Below are positions 47,314 to 60,762 of a DNA stretch of 64,000 bases, piece by piece (positions within the stretch are counted from its first letter, which is position 1; each line of letters begins with the position of its first letter). The notes below the pieces were generated by a model, which was not told the origin of the DNA, searched no databases, and was given only the letters and a program-made list of their open reading frames with translations. The translations under genes were made by a program, and so were the position numbers. The DNA lies in the NCBI RefSeq assembly GCF_025766255.1, contig NW_026516747.1:124001-188000 (forward strand), in the 5' to 3' direction. Source of the DNA: Zychaea mexicana. Its lineage: Eukaryota > Mucoromycota > Mucoromycetes > Mucorales > Lichtheimiaceae.

Positions 47314-47807
47314 ACACCCTTCCCCCCTCTCCTCCTCTCCAAATCCACCATCTTATATCTGCAACAACAGCAAAAGGCTTGTTTGCTTGGTGTTGATGAA
47401 AAAAGGGAAAAAAAAGTAGGTGGATGCGAAAACTATTTTTATTATTATTACTATTTTTTTTACCCTACAGCAACCTCCAACCTATCGACCATGATGCAAC
47501 AAGCCCAATTCACCAACAACGCGCTCAACACTAGCCCTACAAACCACCTATATACTCACACTTACACTTCAACTCACTCACCCCACAAATCAACTTGGCA
47601 TAAATGAATATATTATAGGATATACATACTTTTTAGTATACTAGTAGCCCCAACTCCCATAAAACCCAAAAAACAAGAAACCTCTTCCTGCTCGCAAACA
47701 ATCATAAAATAAAGGCAAAAATCAAGGGTAACTGGGTTCTTTTACTTTAAAAAAAAACATTTGGATTATATACAACAAAAATTAAAAGAATGTGATTATT
47801 ATGATTA
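47314..47807. other. Convergent intergenic region, VAP / MTU1
   Basis: Two 3' ends meet here. A/T-rich with a small unconvincing frame; nothing else seen. Confidence 0.55.
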
Positions 47808-49124
47808 TTATACAATGGAGACGGGGGAATGTGTGTTATTATAAATGTCTTGGATGGTGCCACCTCCAAGGCACCAATCACCTAGATAGATAACAACTTG
47901 TTGACCAGGTGCCATGGCACGGATGGGTTCCAGAAACTCTAAATGGTATCGACCATCTTGTAATCTTGATAATCGAGCCTTTTGTGCCGCCATGCGATAC
48001 CTCACCTGGGCATCCACGAGAACACTACCTTGTCCATCTTGGTGCTGGTGGTGGTCCGTGTTGTTGTTGTTGTTATCATTATTATTATTATTACCACTAC
48101 TAAATAAAAAGTGTGGAGGCGGTCGACCCTCGATCCAGACCCAATCACGTGCGGTACACGCCGAATGGAAAAGCGCGGGATGGTCAGAGCCAGGCACACA
48201 CAGCAAAGTATTGTCACTCATCCGTTTCTGTGCGACAAACCATTTATCCGAGCCATAACAAATCTTTGAAGCTTGGCCGACGGTGTAAGCAAACAAGCCG
48301 CGATGGTCTCCGATCCGTTTACCAGTACACACATCCACGGCCGGCCCTGGCGGCTGATCAATGTATTCTTTCAAGAAATCGGCAAACCGTCGTCGTTGGC
48401 CGACAAAGCAGATGCCCATACTCTCACGCTTCTTGGCCACGTGCAAATCCAGCTGATGAGCGATCGCTTTGACTTTGGCTTTGCTTTCGAATTCGCCGAG
48501 CGGGAACAAGGTGCGTTGGATGGCACGCGCGTCGACCGACGCTAGGAAATACGATTGGTCCTTTTTTCTATCTCGACCTCGCCACAGCTGATGACGATGA
48601 TGATCTTGTTGCTGGAATAGAGATCGACAATAATGGCCAGTCGCTAACCATGTGTCGTCGGGTACGTGGGCCAACAAGGCCCCGAATTTGATATGTCGAT
48701 TACAGGCAATATCGGGATTGGGCGTCAGTCCATGCGCATAATCGTCTAGCGTCTGTTGGAACACATCCGTCCAATATTCCTTGACGAAATTGACGTGTCG
48801 GCAGTCTTGGATGTTGAGTTTTTCGCACACCCGTTGGACGTCTTGCCAATCCTGAACAGAGGTACATTCGCCTCGTTCATCCGACGTGTCCCAATTACGC
48901 ATGTAAATGCCCTGGACTTGGAACCCTTGATCTTTGAGTAATGCTGCAGTGACACTGGAATCCACGCCACCCGACATTGCTACCATGACACGATCGCCTG
49001 GCTTGGGACCATTGTTGTTGTTGCTGGTTGTTTTGGTGGTGGTATTAAGAGTATTAGCAGTAAATAAGCATCGTCGCTGCTGCTGCTGTTGTAACTTTTG
49101 TGTTTGCAACAACAGCCTGTGCAT
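47808..49124 (-). CDS. mtu1: Mitochondrial tRNA-specific 2-thiouridylase (MnmA/MTU1/Slm3)
   Basis: Single exon, 438 aa, from the first in-frame ATG at 49124. It installs the sulfur of s2U at wobble position 34 of mitochondrial tRNAs for Lys, Glu and Gln. The start is supported because it opens a mitochondrial presequence (MHRLLLQTQKL, then a Gln run and RRCLF). Family motifs: the ATP PP-loop SGGVDSS, MRNWD, the first catalytic Cys in TPNPDIACN with KFG after it, WLATGHYC, the KDQSYFL block, and the second catalytic Cys in SMGICFVG; GDHRGLFAYTVGQ follows. A low-complexity Asn/Asp/His insert lies near the C-terminus before the beta-barrel-like end (PIRAMAPGQQVVIY). The gene is intronless, unlike nearly all its neighbours. 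Confidence 0.93.
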   Translation of the reverse strand: MHRLLLQTQKLQQQQQRRCLFTANTLNTTTKTTSNNNNGPKPGDRVMVAMSGGVDSSVTAALLKDQGFQVQGIYMRNWDTSDERGECTSVQDWQDVQRVCEKLNIQDCRHVNFVKEYWTDVFQQTLDDYAHGLTPNPDIACNRHIKFGALLAHVPDDTWLATGHYCRSLFQQQDHHRHQLWRGRDRKKDQSYFLASVDARAIQRTLFPLGEFESKAKVKAIAHQLDLHVAKKRESMGICFVGQRRRFADFLKEYIDQPPGPAVDVCTGKRIGDHRGLFAYTVGQASKICYGSDKWFVAQKRMSDNTLLCVPGSDHPALFHSACTARDWVWIEGRPPPHFLFSSGNNNNNDNNNNNTDHHQHQDGQGSVLVDAQVRYRMAAQKARLSRLQDGRYHLEFLEPIRAMAPGQQVVIYLGDWCLGGGTIQDIYNNTHSPVSIV

Positions 49125-50200
49125 ACGTTTGTTGATTGTTGTTGTGTGGAGAGAGTGTATAATTACGACAGAATCCCCAGCCAAATTGGAAAAATCATAT
49201 CTCAGCCACCTTTTCCTATTGGGCACTTGACGACACACGTCGAACAACTCCTGGGAAATCGGCCGTGTGTTTCGACTTGATTTCCTTCAAGCCGAAAAGT
49301 AAGGGGGGGGGGTGTATGTGTGGAGAGAGAGAGGCTTTAATCGGCAAGCTGTAAAACCTTAAAAAAAACCCAACAACAACAACAACAACATTACGCAACT
49401 GTCATACATAGAATGTGGTCAAATACGGTTATATAGGTTCGTGGGATATTGACAGTCCGCCCCGCCCTGGCTTATAACCGCACATTGCAAATCCCCAAGA
49501 TGTTTCGTAAAAAGAACTTTTGCTGCTACGTGTGTTTCGTGTATATCCTGTGCTGTCGTCCCCATGACGAAAACGAACGATGATGGGAAAGCACAATGAA
49601 AAAAAAAGAAAAAGAAACAAGGGATCCTTTTCGTTCGGTCGAGTTCTATTCCTTCTTCTTTTGTTGTTGTTGTTGTTGTTGATCATCATCATCATCATCA
49701 TCATCCAATCCATCTTATTCTATATATCCCCGCAATCGCACACATTACAATATAGGGCTTATAGTTTTATTGTATTTACTACACATCCTACCAAGAGGGT
49801 AAAATAGCTCATCTCGAGACAACGGATTGATAGCGAAACGTTTCACATGGACGCTCTTTTTGCTAAACCTGATGACAGCTCGCTCAGATTTTACATGTGT
49901 GATGGTGTATACTAAAACTACTACTACAACAACAACATTCAATATCTTCCTAAAATGCCATAACCGGTTTCAATTTTATCTTGCTACGCCAAAGGGTCCT
50001 GTATTCGTCGGTGGAAGGCTTATCCACTATTACTACTACGTAGTAATATAACTCTCTTCCTTATCGGTTTTTGTTTACATTGTACATACACTTGATATTC
50101 ATCTTGCTTTTTACCTTAGTGATAGATAATAAATTTGTTGTTTACGTTCATAGAAAAAAGAAAGAGAGAGAGAGAGAGAGAGCGTGTCGGTATGAAGCGT

Positions 50201-50240
50201 ACATCTAGTACATCCAGTACATCTAGTACATCTAGTACAT
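50201..50240. repeat. Tandem repeat of a 9-bp unit, four copies
   Basis: Unit ACATCTAGT; copies 1, 3 and 4 are identical and copy 2 has T to C (ACATCCAGT), followed by ACAT. Confidence 0.95.
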
Positions 50241-50871
50241 AATCGTATATAGCCACGAATTAAGACGGTTACCAAAACGGGGAGGAGGAGGAGGAGAGGG
50301 GGCGATGTGTGTGTCGTCGAATTTCCCGCATTGTTTTAGTGTGTGCGCCTTATAATGGACTCGAACATATAAAAAAATGTTATGAAACAAATATTTGTGT
50401 CTCCCATTGACAGACACCGCTTAATATAGCCTTTTCAGACTGGGACGCATGACTCTGTAACTCAATAGGGTCGCCCTGTGGATTGCTAGAAACAGGCGAT
50501 CTTGTATTACATCCAACCCATCCACCCACCCCATCACCGCTATGGCAAGATTACTTGTTTGTTCTGTGATCGTTTGTTATGGTGGTCTGTATGTATGTAA
50601 TGAGAGAAAGGAGTTCCGGGGGTGGGGGAGGACGAGGGGGAGGAGGAGGGGCATCTGTTTCTGATGATATATCACTCAAGTCACTCACCCACTCACCCAC
50701 TCATTCATTATAATCCTTTGACGTTGTAATAAGAACAAAATATATATTTCTAAAAGATAGGAGGTCTGGTGACAGAAAAGCAGGCGCTCAATACAGACAT
50801 ACACTAGAAGAAGAAGAAGAGCAAGTTTCAAGGATTGGGCACAGCAGCAAGCAAGCAAGCAAGCAGCATGT

Positions 50872-50895
50872 ACACACACACACACACACACACAC
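50872..50895. repeat. (CA)n microsatellite
   Basis: About 12 CA units, just after a short (GCAA)n run. Confidence 0.9.
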
Positions 50896-51070
50896 GACCG
50901 CTCGAACCGTTGTTTCATTATATATAGCCTGATTTTTTTCTGCCCTTTTTTTTTTCTCTCTTTCTCTCACTTGTCTCTTCTCTTTTTTCATTTTCACACA
51001 CTTCTCCTCCGTTCATACCACCTTTCTCTCTCTCTCTCTCCCTCTCTCTCTCTCTCTTGCACTCTGTTAG

Positions 51071-53231
51071 ATGTCGCACTTATTGCAACACGGCATTATC
51101 ACGCCTGAGCCCTCCATGCCATCGAGTCCGACACTCTCGCCCGCCGTCGTCTCACCCACCACGGCCACCAACCGTCATGTGCACTCGAACGACGACGCCT
51201 CCAATGTCGATCTGACAGAGCTCACCCGTCTGTTGCAGAAAGCTGCCTCTTCTCGGTCCACCCGCGCCCTCCACATGGTGGCTACTGTTGCTGCATGCAA
51301 CAACAACAACAAACCACCATCGCCTGCTACCTCTATATCAATACCAAAAACAACATCCTCGTCCTCCTCGTCCTCATCATCAGCATCATCATCATTTTAT
51401 CAATCTCCCACAGCTGGCTCAGCTGCAGTGGTAGCACAGAAAAAAGAACAACAACGTCCAAAACTGTCACATCGTAACGCTTGCGCCAAATTGCCACCGC
51501 AATTCATCTTTAAACGTCCAGAATACAATGAACTTTATCATCGCACCCATTTCCATCATTATCAGCATCATGTATCAATAGCAACAGACGATAACAACAG
51601 TAACTATAGCAATAATAATAGCAACAACAATAATCATCATGACAACAACAATTCACTCCTGGGCTGGTCTGATCTACGACGTTTCTTTGGCGCCGCTGAC
51701 AGCACCCACACCACCGTTCCTTACAAGATCAACCATTCTACAAGCAGTAGTAGTATCAACAGCAACAACAGCAGCTGCAGTAGTAGTATAGCAGACGATA
51801 CATTTGGCAACCACTTTCGCCAAGATATTGAGGGGCGATACGGCAAATGGGGTAAGGCCATCGTTTCTGCAAAATAATTCTTTATTCTAGGAGTTTTGTG
51901 TGTGTCTGTGAGGGAGGGAAATATACGAAAAAAAAAAAACCTCACTCTGCCTCCTAAAAAAAATACAAGTGCGCGTCATTTTGAGGCATTTTTTTCATTT
52001 TTCCTTACATTTTCATGCATTATAACAATTTAGGCCGCTTTATTGGCAAAGGTGCCGGAGGATCGGTACGATTAATACAGCGCTCGGAGGCGGACAGTAA
52101 ACCTGTTGCAGTCAAGCAATTCCGGAAACGGCTACCGCACGAAACCGACAAGGACTACATCAAAAAGGTCACTGCCGAATTCTGTATCGGATCGACACTG
52201 CATCATCCAAACGTTATCAAGACGTTGGACATGATTCAGGATGGCCCGCATTTCTATGAAATCATGGAGTATTGTCCCAATGATTTGTTCAATGTTGTCA
52301 AGAGTGGCATGATGTCCCGCGAAGAAATGGTCTGTTGTTGGCGCCAGCTCTTGAATGGGTTGGAGTATCTGCATGGCATGGGCATTGCCCATCGCGATCT
52401 CAAGCTCGATAACTTGGTTTTGGACCAGAGCGGCATGCTCAAGATTATCGATTTCGGATGCTCGTGCGTGTTCAAGTATCCTTTTGAAAACACCATCGTC
52501 ATGTCCAGAGGTAAGAGTTACATGCTCTCTCTTTTTTTTTCTTACAAGATAATACTTTGAGAATACTAATCCCATCTCTCTCTCTCTGTGTGTGTGTGTG
52601 TGTGTTAAAAAAAACAGGCATCTTGGGTTCTGACCCATATATTGCACCAGAACAATACACTCAGCAAACGTACGACCCTCGACAGTCAGATGTATGGTCA
52701 TGCGCGATTATCTTTTTTTGCATGATCATTGCCAGGTTTCCCTGGCGAGTGGCACGGCCCTGCGATCGCGCCTTTCGCGCATTTGCCACCAACCACAACC
52801 AACAACAGTTCCGTATGTTGAAGCTCTTGCCGCGTGAGGCACGGCCCATCATGGCCAGTCTGTTGGATCTCGATCCATCCCGTCGTCCGACGCTCAAACA
52901 GGTTTTGCAGGACAACTGGGTCCAAAAGATCGATGTCTGTTCCCTCCAAGAGCCTGGTGCGCATCATGTTCACCATGTCTATGAAACCACGCCGGCTATT
53001 GCCAAAGAACGTGGTAATGTTGTCGTCATTACGAATGAGCCTCCAGGTGTGATTACTGCTCGAGAAAAACGGAAACAACAGCAACAACAGCAATCAACTC
53101 CACAACAAGCAAAGAGTCGGGGTACCAGCAGTAGTAGCAGCAGTAGCAGTAGCGGAAGCAGCAACAGCGGCAGCAGACCAGGATCGCCAAGTCATATTCC
53201 TGCTCGAAGAAGACTGATACCAGCAGCCTGA
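51071..53231 (+). CDS. Serine/threonine protein kinase, fungal Hal4/Sat4 (NPR/HAL) type
   Basis: Three exons: 51071-51851, 52034-52510, 52618-53231; 1,872 nt, 623 aa. In yeasts this family stabilises plasma-membrane nutrient and potassium transporters. The N-terminal ~260 residues are disordered (Ser, Asn, His runs), ending in [13 protein letters not shown], a lead-in typical of the HAL branch. The kinase domain starts [14 protein letters not shown], with VAVKQF (ATP lysine), HRDLKLDN at 380-387, DFGCS at D400 and [12 protein letters not shown] in the activation segment; [12 protein letters not shown] and PWRVARPCD follow. The Cys in DFGCS and the PWRVA motif are characteristic of this family. 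The last 100 residues are Gln/Ser-rich. The family assignment is firm; the specific orthologue is not. Confidence 0.9.
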
Positions 53232-53859
53232 TGACACCATTCCTCTTTTCTCACATACACACACACACACACACACTTCACTATCTCTGTAAGTATTCTA
53301 TAATTCTCTCTGTCCTCTCCCAACTCCTATTATATAAAAAAAAGACTCACCTCAGAAAAAACTTATTAAAAAAAAAGCACCCATCCTTCGTTATTGTATT
53401 CCTTTCTCCACCACACAAACCACTGAAAATCATCCATCTTTTGTACCATAATAATTTATTCATGACGCAGCGTCACTTTCCCCGTCACTCTACGTATCCA
53501 AACAACCCCCAACTCCCCCTTTTGATTGTGTATATCATTTTTGGATTAAAAACTGGTCTGCATTCTTAGAAATAATATACTGTTGTCTTTCCGTTAGATT
53601 GGGCTACAATCTACACACACACACACACACACACACAGTCTGACATGGACGGATGAGTTGACAATAAGAGAGATGTCTTACATTTTCCATAATAACTAAC
53701 GTCTTTATACATTTTTTTTTATAACACGCGGATAAATTCCCCTTCCTCTTTTCTCCCTTTTGTTATTTTTATTTTTATTTTTTTGCCAAGAGAATACAAG
53801 CCATACGGTTTTATGTTATGCCAAACCAATTCATTTCTATTTAATTAAAGAATCGGATC
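53232..53859. other. Intergenic: kinase 3' end to CSC1 promoter
   Basis: 628 bp between two plus-strand genes, with two (CA)n runs at 53257-53276 and 53612-53637 and A/T-rich spacer. No gene seen. Confidence 0.55.
53612..53637. repeat. (AC)n microsatellite
   Basis: About 13 units, between the Hal4-type kinase and CSC1 genes. Confidence 0.9.
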
Positions 53860-56800
53860 ATGGCGACTATAGATACGGCATACTATGTGCCGACCTTTTA
53901 TGGACTCTGTGCCACATTTGGTATTTCGTGCGCAATCACAGTGTCGTGTGTTGCCACCTTTGAGTTCTTTCGCACCAAAGAGTCGATGCAGTGTTTGTTT
54001 TCACCGCGGACGCGATTGGCAGGGTAAACAATCATGTTTTTTCCATTCACCACCATCATCGTCATCCAATCTATATCTGCTGTACTCTCTAGTCATCATC
54101 ATCAGTTATAAAACAAAACAAACACTTGTTCCCTTGCAACAACAACAGCAACAACAACAACAACAAAACGAATGCTCACAATGTCTATACTTGCTTTATA
54201 GAAACACCAACACGGCCCCATCGCCGTTATCGTACAAACTCTTTGGCTGGCTCAAGGGCACATACCATCTCGATGAATCCTATTTCATCACCCACGTGGG
54301 TCTGGACGCCACCATGTATCTACGCTTCTTACGCATGGCTACGCAATTCCTTGCAGTGCAAGCGATCCTGACGTGTCCGATATTACTCGTTTTGCACTGG
54401 TTCGCATCCTCATCGTCGTCATCACCCACCGCAGCACCTTCATCCTACTCCAACAATAGCAGCAGCAGCAGCAGCTACACGATAACAACACCAACAAGAC
54501 CCATCATCATGATCGACGATCTAAACTTCAACAACGACCCCTACGCAAACTTTCAAAGCAATGCCACCTTGTACCGCCTGTCGATATCCAACGTACCCCA
54601 CGAAGCCTCCATCATGTGGGTCCATGGCGTCCTGACATGGATCATTTCGCTCAGCTGGCTCTGGCTCTTATTTGTCAATTATTGGCATCACTTGCTCCTG
54701 CTATTGCAACAACGCGACGGCATTGTGCGTCGTTCACGGACCGTGCTACTCACCAACGTGCCACATCATTTACGGAATGTTCAGTCGTTGCGTCAACATT
54801 TCTCGAGTGAATTTGGGCCCGTCCGTCACGTTTGTTTGCTCAGTCAGGCTGGTGTCGCTGCTTTACATTGTGCATTGCAGCGTCGTGAACAGTATATGGA
54901 TCGATTGGAGCATCGATTGATTCTCTGGTATCGTCGACAACAACAGCGTCATGGTATCAAGCTGATGATGACAAAAGAAGAGCATGATTGTTCGTCACAG
55001 GCTGCCTTACTGTTACCGACTCAACACCATGATGAGGGCAGTGAAGGAGTGGCAGATATGGTCCATGTGCTCCGTAAATTGGATCGTTTGGATGCAGAGA
55101 TTGAGCAGTTACGGGAGTATAATGCATTGTCTGCACGGTATCATATGCCCACTGGCACCGCATTCGTGACATTCAAGTAAGCCTTTTTCAATTTTACACT
55201 GTATTTCTCTTGGAAAAACTAACCAAGTCATTGTTATAACAAGATCGATCGAATCAGCCCAGATATGTGCTAAAATGTCATGGAAGCCGGGCGTATTCCA
55301 AACCCAAATCGCACCCGAACCTCGAGATCTTTTGTGGAATGGCCTTTTGAGGCAAGGCCGTCGTGACAAGCTGATGGGTCGGCTGAGACAATGGGCGGTA
55401 TTCATTGCTGTTTGGTAAAGAAATCCTCTCTCTCTCTCTCTTTTTCGAAACAAAACAAAACAAACCTGCATCGTCGTCAATCCAATCTCACACACACTTT
55501 TATTGTTGGTTATAAACAAATAGGTCACTGACCATCTTTTGGTTATTCCCAGTGTCATTTATTCTGGGTCTGACCTCCATCGAATCGCTCTCACAACATT
55601 TTGGGTTCTTGAACTATTTCATGAACACATCTGATGTCGTTCGGTCGTTTATCCAAAACATTCTGCCGATGCTTCTGGTGACCTTGTTTTTGAGTCTGCT
55701 GCCTTGGATCCTTTTGGGTAAAAAAACATTGCAAATAACCAACCCACTAAAACAAAACTAAACCCGATACTATGTAGTGATCTCGAAACAACAAGATTTC
55801 GTGTCTTATTCAGCACTTGAGGATGCAGTGTTGGGCCGCTACTACCGCTTCGCCATCTTCAACGTGTTGATCGTCTTTCTGTTGGGCACGAGCTTCTTGT
55901 CGACGTTACTGGACGTGCTCTACGAGCCAGGGAAACTGATCCATCTGTTGGGCAAGTTCTTACCACAAGGCGCGAACTTTTTCCTAAACTACATCCTGTT
56001 CAACTCGGCCACACATGCCATGGAACTGGTCCAACTGGGCTCCCAACTGTTTGGCCACTTTTACCATCGTCTACCCTGTGTTTCCAAAACCCCACGTCAA
56101 CTCGCACGACACACACGGCCTTGGTCGTTCCCATTCTATTATTATTATCCAAACCATATCCTGGTCTTTGTCATTGCATTAACCTATTCTGTGATCCAGC
56201 CGCTGATCTTGCTCTTTGCGCTGTTTTATTTCTTGATCGCCCTCCAAGTCTTTCGTCATCAGTTTGCGTATGCGTATGTACGCCACTACGAGTCGAACGG
56301 ACAGCATTATCGGCGCATGGCTGGCTATACCTCGGATGGTCTGGTCATCTTTCAACTGACAATGACTGGATTGTTGTATTTGAAGGGCGCGATCATGCCT
56401 GCAACGGCCATCGTGCCTTTGACGTTGATCACTGTTTGGGCTAAACTCAAGCTTGCTCAACAGTTCTCACGACGTCGTCCTCGAATTCACTTACGACCAC
56501 CACCGCCTCCGTCATCATCATCATCATCATCGTCGTCGTCGTCGTCACCACAACAACAACAGCAACATCCATCATCATCCCCAGCTTTGTCTTTGACGTC
56601 GTCATCGTCGTCGTCATCTACGACGACTACTGCAGCAACAGTGACTACTACTCGACAAAGTTCTCCTCGAATGGATCAAGAAGAACGATTCGAGAAAGAG
56701 GATGAAGAACAAGAGCATATAGATAAACAAGACATGGAACAATTGGAAAAGAAGAGTAGGAACGCCGATGGTAGCAGTATATGGAAATTAGCGTATATCA

Positions 56801-57303
56801 AGGCATGGTACCGACATGGTCGTTATGCACCTCAACATTTCCCCACAATGTCCACTGCTGTCACTGCCGCGACGACGACGACGACGACGACGACGACGGC
56901 TACTGCTACTGCTACTGCTTGTAGTAGAAAGCAAGAGCGACAACAACAAGTGACGATCGCGCCGCCAACATCGCCGACAAGTAGTACCAGCACAGATAGA
57001 CGCACCTTGGTGATGGTCGTAGAGGATATCGCCAATGCTACTACTAGTAGTAGTAGCAGCGAACAACAACAACAGCAGCAGCAGCAACAGGAAGAAAATG
57101 AGGAAGAACATGCACTGCTGACAGTGTATCCCGACGACACGCCACGTGAGAATGAGCGGTTCGACTATCCACCTTTGGTTACACCGCTTGAGCGACGGTT
57201 ATGGTTGCCTCGCGACGCGAATCGTCGTTGTTGGGATGTGAACGATTGTGTTTCGGTGTCGCTGGATGATCTACGTCGTTCTTTGGATCCTCCATCCATC
57301 TAA
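53860..57303 (+). CDS. csc1: CSC1/OSCA/TMEM63-type osmosensitive cation channel
   Basis: Five exons: 53860-54023, 54202-55176, 55244-55414, 55524-55717, 55778-57303; 3,030 nt, 1,009 aa. This family forms calcium-permeable channels gated by membrane tension or hyperosmotic stress. An N-terminal membrane segment (CATFGISCAITVSCVATFEFF) is followed by SYKLFGWLKGTYHLDESYF and the cytosolic RNA-binding-like domain (RSRTVLLTNVPHHLRN, then FSSEFGPVRHV, and GTAFVTFK). A core of about ten helices follows, with EPRDLLWNG at the junction, LPMLLVTLFLSLLPWILL, YYRFAIFNVLIVFLLGTSF and the PNHILVFVIALTYSVIQPLI segment. The C-terminal ~270 residues are Ser/Gln/Thr-rich and not conserved. The exon 1 start is the first in-frame ATG. 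Confidence 0.9.
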
Positions 57304-57567
57304 AAAGAAAGAGCCCCTCACCCCTCCCCTTTATAACTTTATTTTCCAATTGTATTTATTTTTGGCGGCTGCTGGCCACGGGTTCACCCCCTCTCTCTCT
57401 CCTCCAAACTCGGTTACCCTCTTTTGTACACGTAATAGATGCCGTGACCCTCAGCCTCTCCCTCTCTCTCTTTCTCTTTCTCTCTCTCTTTTCGGCTCGC
57501 TACCCCTCTTTTTTATTATTCTCTCCTGCACGAATACACCCTGTACTTAGACAATTAAAGTTAGGAT

Positions 57568-58122
57568 ATGGAGAAATTCAAAGAGGTTTGTCTTTCTCTG
57601 GTTTTTTAAATGCGGAAAGTACACAGCAAAGGACCGCCGTTTCGGGGTAAAATACAAACGAAACATGTATTTTGATTTACATAGAAACTATTGACGTTGC
57701 GGTCCGAAGCAGAGGCAGTCACTGCACAAGCAGACGAGCTGGAAGCCAAAGTCAAACAGTTGGAAGGCGAGCACACTGCCAAGAACCACGAACTGCTGTC
57801 GATGCAGATCCGAGTCAAGAATCTCGAGGAACAGTTGGAAAAGACCGAACAGAAACTAAGAGAGACTTCTGCAAAGTATATGTCGTTGTGTATCCCCAAA
57901 AACTAAAGACTTGAAAGGTTCGAGACGGTAATCTGGCTTTCTATTGCAATCAATCATAGGTTCAATGAATCGGACGTCAAGGCAGAAGAGGCCGAACGCA
58001 AGGTTGGCGATCTCGAGAATGTGATTATGGAAAAGGAGCAAAAGAATGAGGCATTGGCAGAGCAGTACAAGACTGCCAAGGCAGAGCTGGATGAGATGGG
58101 CCGACAGTTTGATGACTTGTAA
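57568..58122 (+). CDS. Tropomyosin (short form)
   Basis: Three exons: 57568-57585 (18 nt), 57685-57875, 57960-58122; 372 nt, 123 aa. Tropomyosin is an actin-cable-binding coiled coil that controls formin and myosin V traffic in hyphae. The start MEKFKE joined to KLLTLRSEAEAVTAQADEL matches the MDKLREKI start of fission-yeast Cdc8, and the rest is an unbroken heptad pattern (QLEGEHTAKNHELL, KNLEEQLEKTEQKL, KAEEAERKVGDLEN) ending in ELDEMGRQFDDL, close to the Cdc8 end. At 123 residues it is about 38 shorter than the 161-residue fungal form, about one actin-binding period. Neither intron contains an open in-phase insert, so the short length appears real, though exon skipping in my model cannot be fully excluded. 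Confidence 0.85.
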
Positions 58123-58809
58123 TAATAGCAACAACACAACAATAAATTTACCTTGCACCTATTACTTCCAAGTTAGATTAGGGGAGAACAAGTGGGAGGA
58201 AAGGGGGAAAGATCGTCTTCATGCACCTGGCATTGACTGGCCCAACACAGAGCCTATCAGCTGTAAACGTGAAGCATGAATCGGCATAAGCGATCTGTGG
58301 AAAGGGAGAGAGGCAGGGGTGGGTAAATGGTAATAGTAGATCACCCCAACTCCCCCATAATAAAGAATAATAGCCTATTATTACGCCACGCACACACACC
58401 TCTTTTATATTTTTAGATGGCCGCAACAATGGGCACCACAGTGAAAGCATATCCAAGGCCTCATGGGCTATGTGATCAGCAACAACAGTCTGTCCTATGA
58501 GTCGTTCTGCCGCGCTCTGACCCAACAACAACAACAAGCAAGCCCACCCACCCACCCACCCCCCCCCCAAATTCAAACCAAACAACCCCGCATCATCGCA
58601 TAATAAATTATTACAAACACAGTCCTCCCAGCACAACGACCGGCAACTGAGGCGCACTTTGGATATATATATTTTTTTTCCTTTTCCTTTCTTTCTTTCT
58701 TTTTTCTTTCCGCTTCAGCTTGCTCTTCCTTTTCCATCCATCCGACCAAGCCAATAAACCAGACGAACGCCTTGCTTGTGATATCATCATCATCATCATC
58801 ATCATCATC
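58123..58809. other. Intergenic: tropomyosin 3' end to PKA promoter
   Basis: 687 bp with a C10 tract near 58559, pyrimidine runs at 58670-58710 and an (ATC)n run reaching the PKA start codon. No coding frame of note. Confidence 0.55.

Positions 58810-58810
<1 letters not shown>
58782..58810. repeat. (ATC)n triplet repeat abutting the PKA start codon
   Basis: About nine ATC units end in ATCATCATG, so the last A of the repeat is the first base of the start codon. Confidence 0.9.

Positions 58811-60762
<1,952 letters not shown>

Larger units (their letters stand above)
49125..51070. promoter_or_regulatory. Divergent intergenic region, MTU1 / Hal4-type kinase
   Basis: About 1.95 kb. Simple repeats are frequent: (AAC)n at 49370-49389, (GTT)n then (ATC)n at 49661-49705, a 9-bp tandem repeat at 50201-50240, and (GCAA)n with (CA)n at 50849-50895. 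Pyrimidine runs at 51021-51058 lead into the kinase ATG. No credible gene. Confidence 0.5.

Noticed and set aside
50201..50240. CRISPR-like array
   Set aside because: Units are 9 bp with no spacers, in a eukaryotic promoter region; it is a plain tandem repeat.
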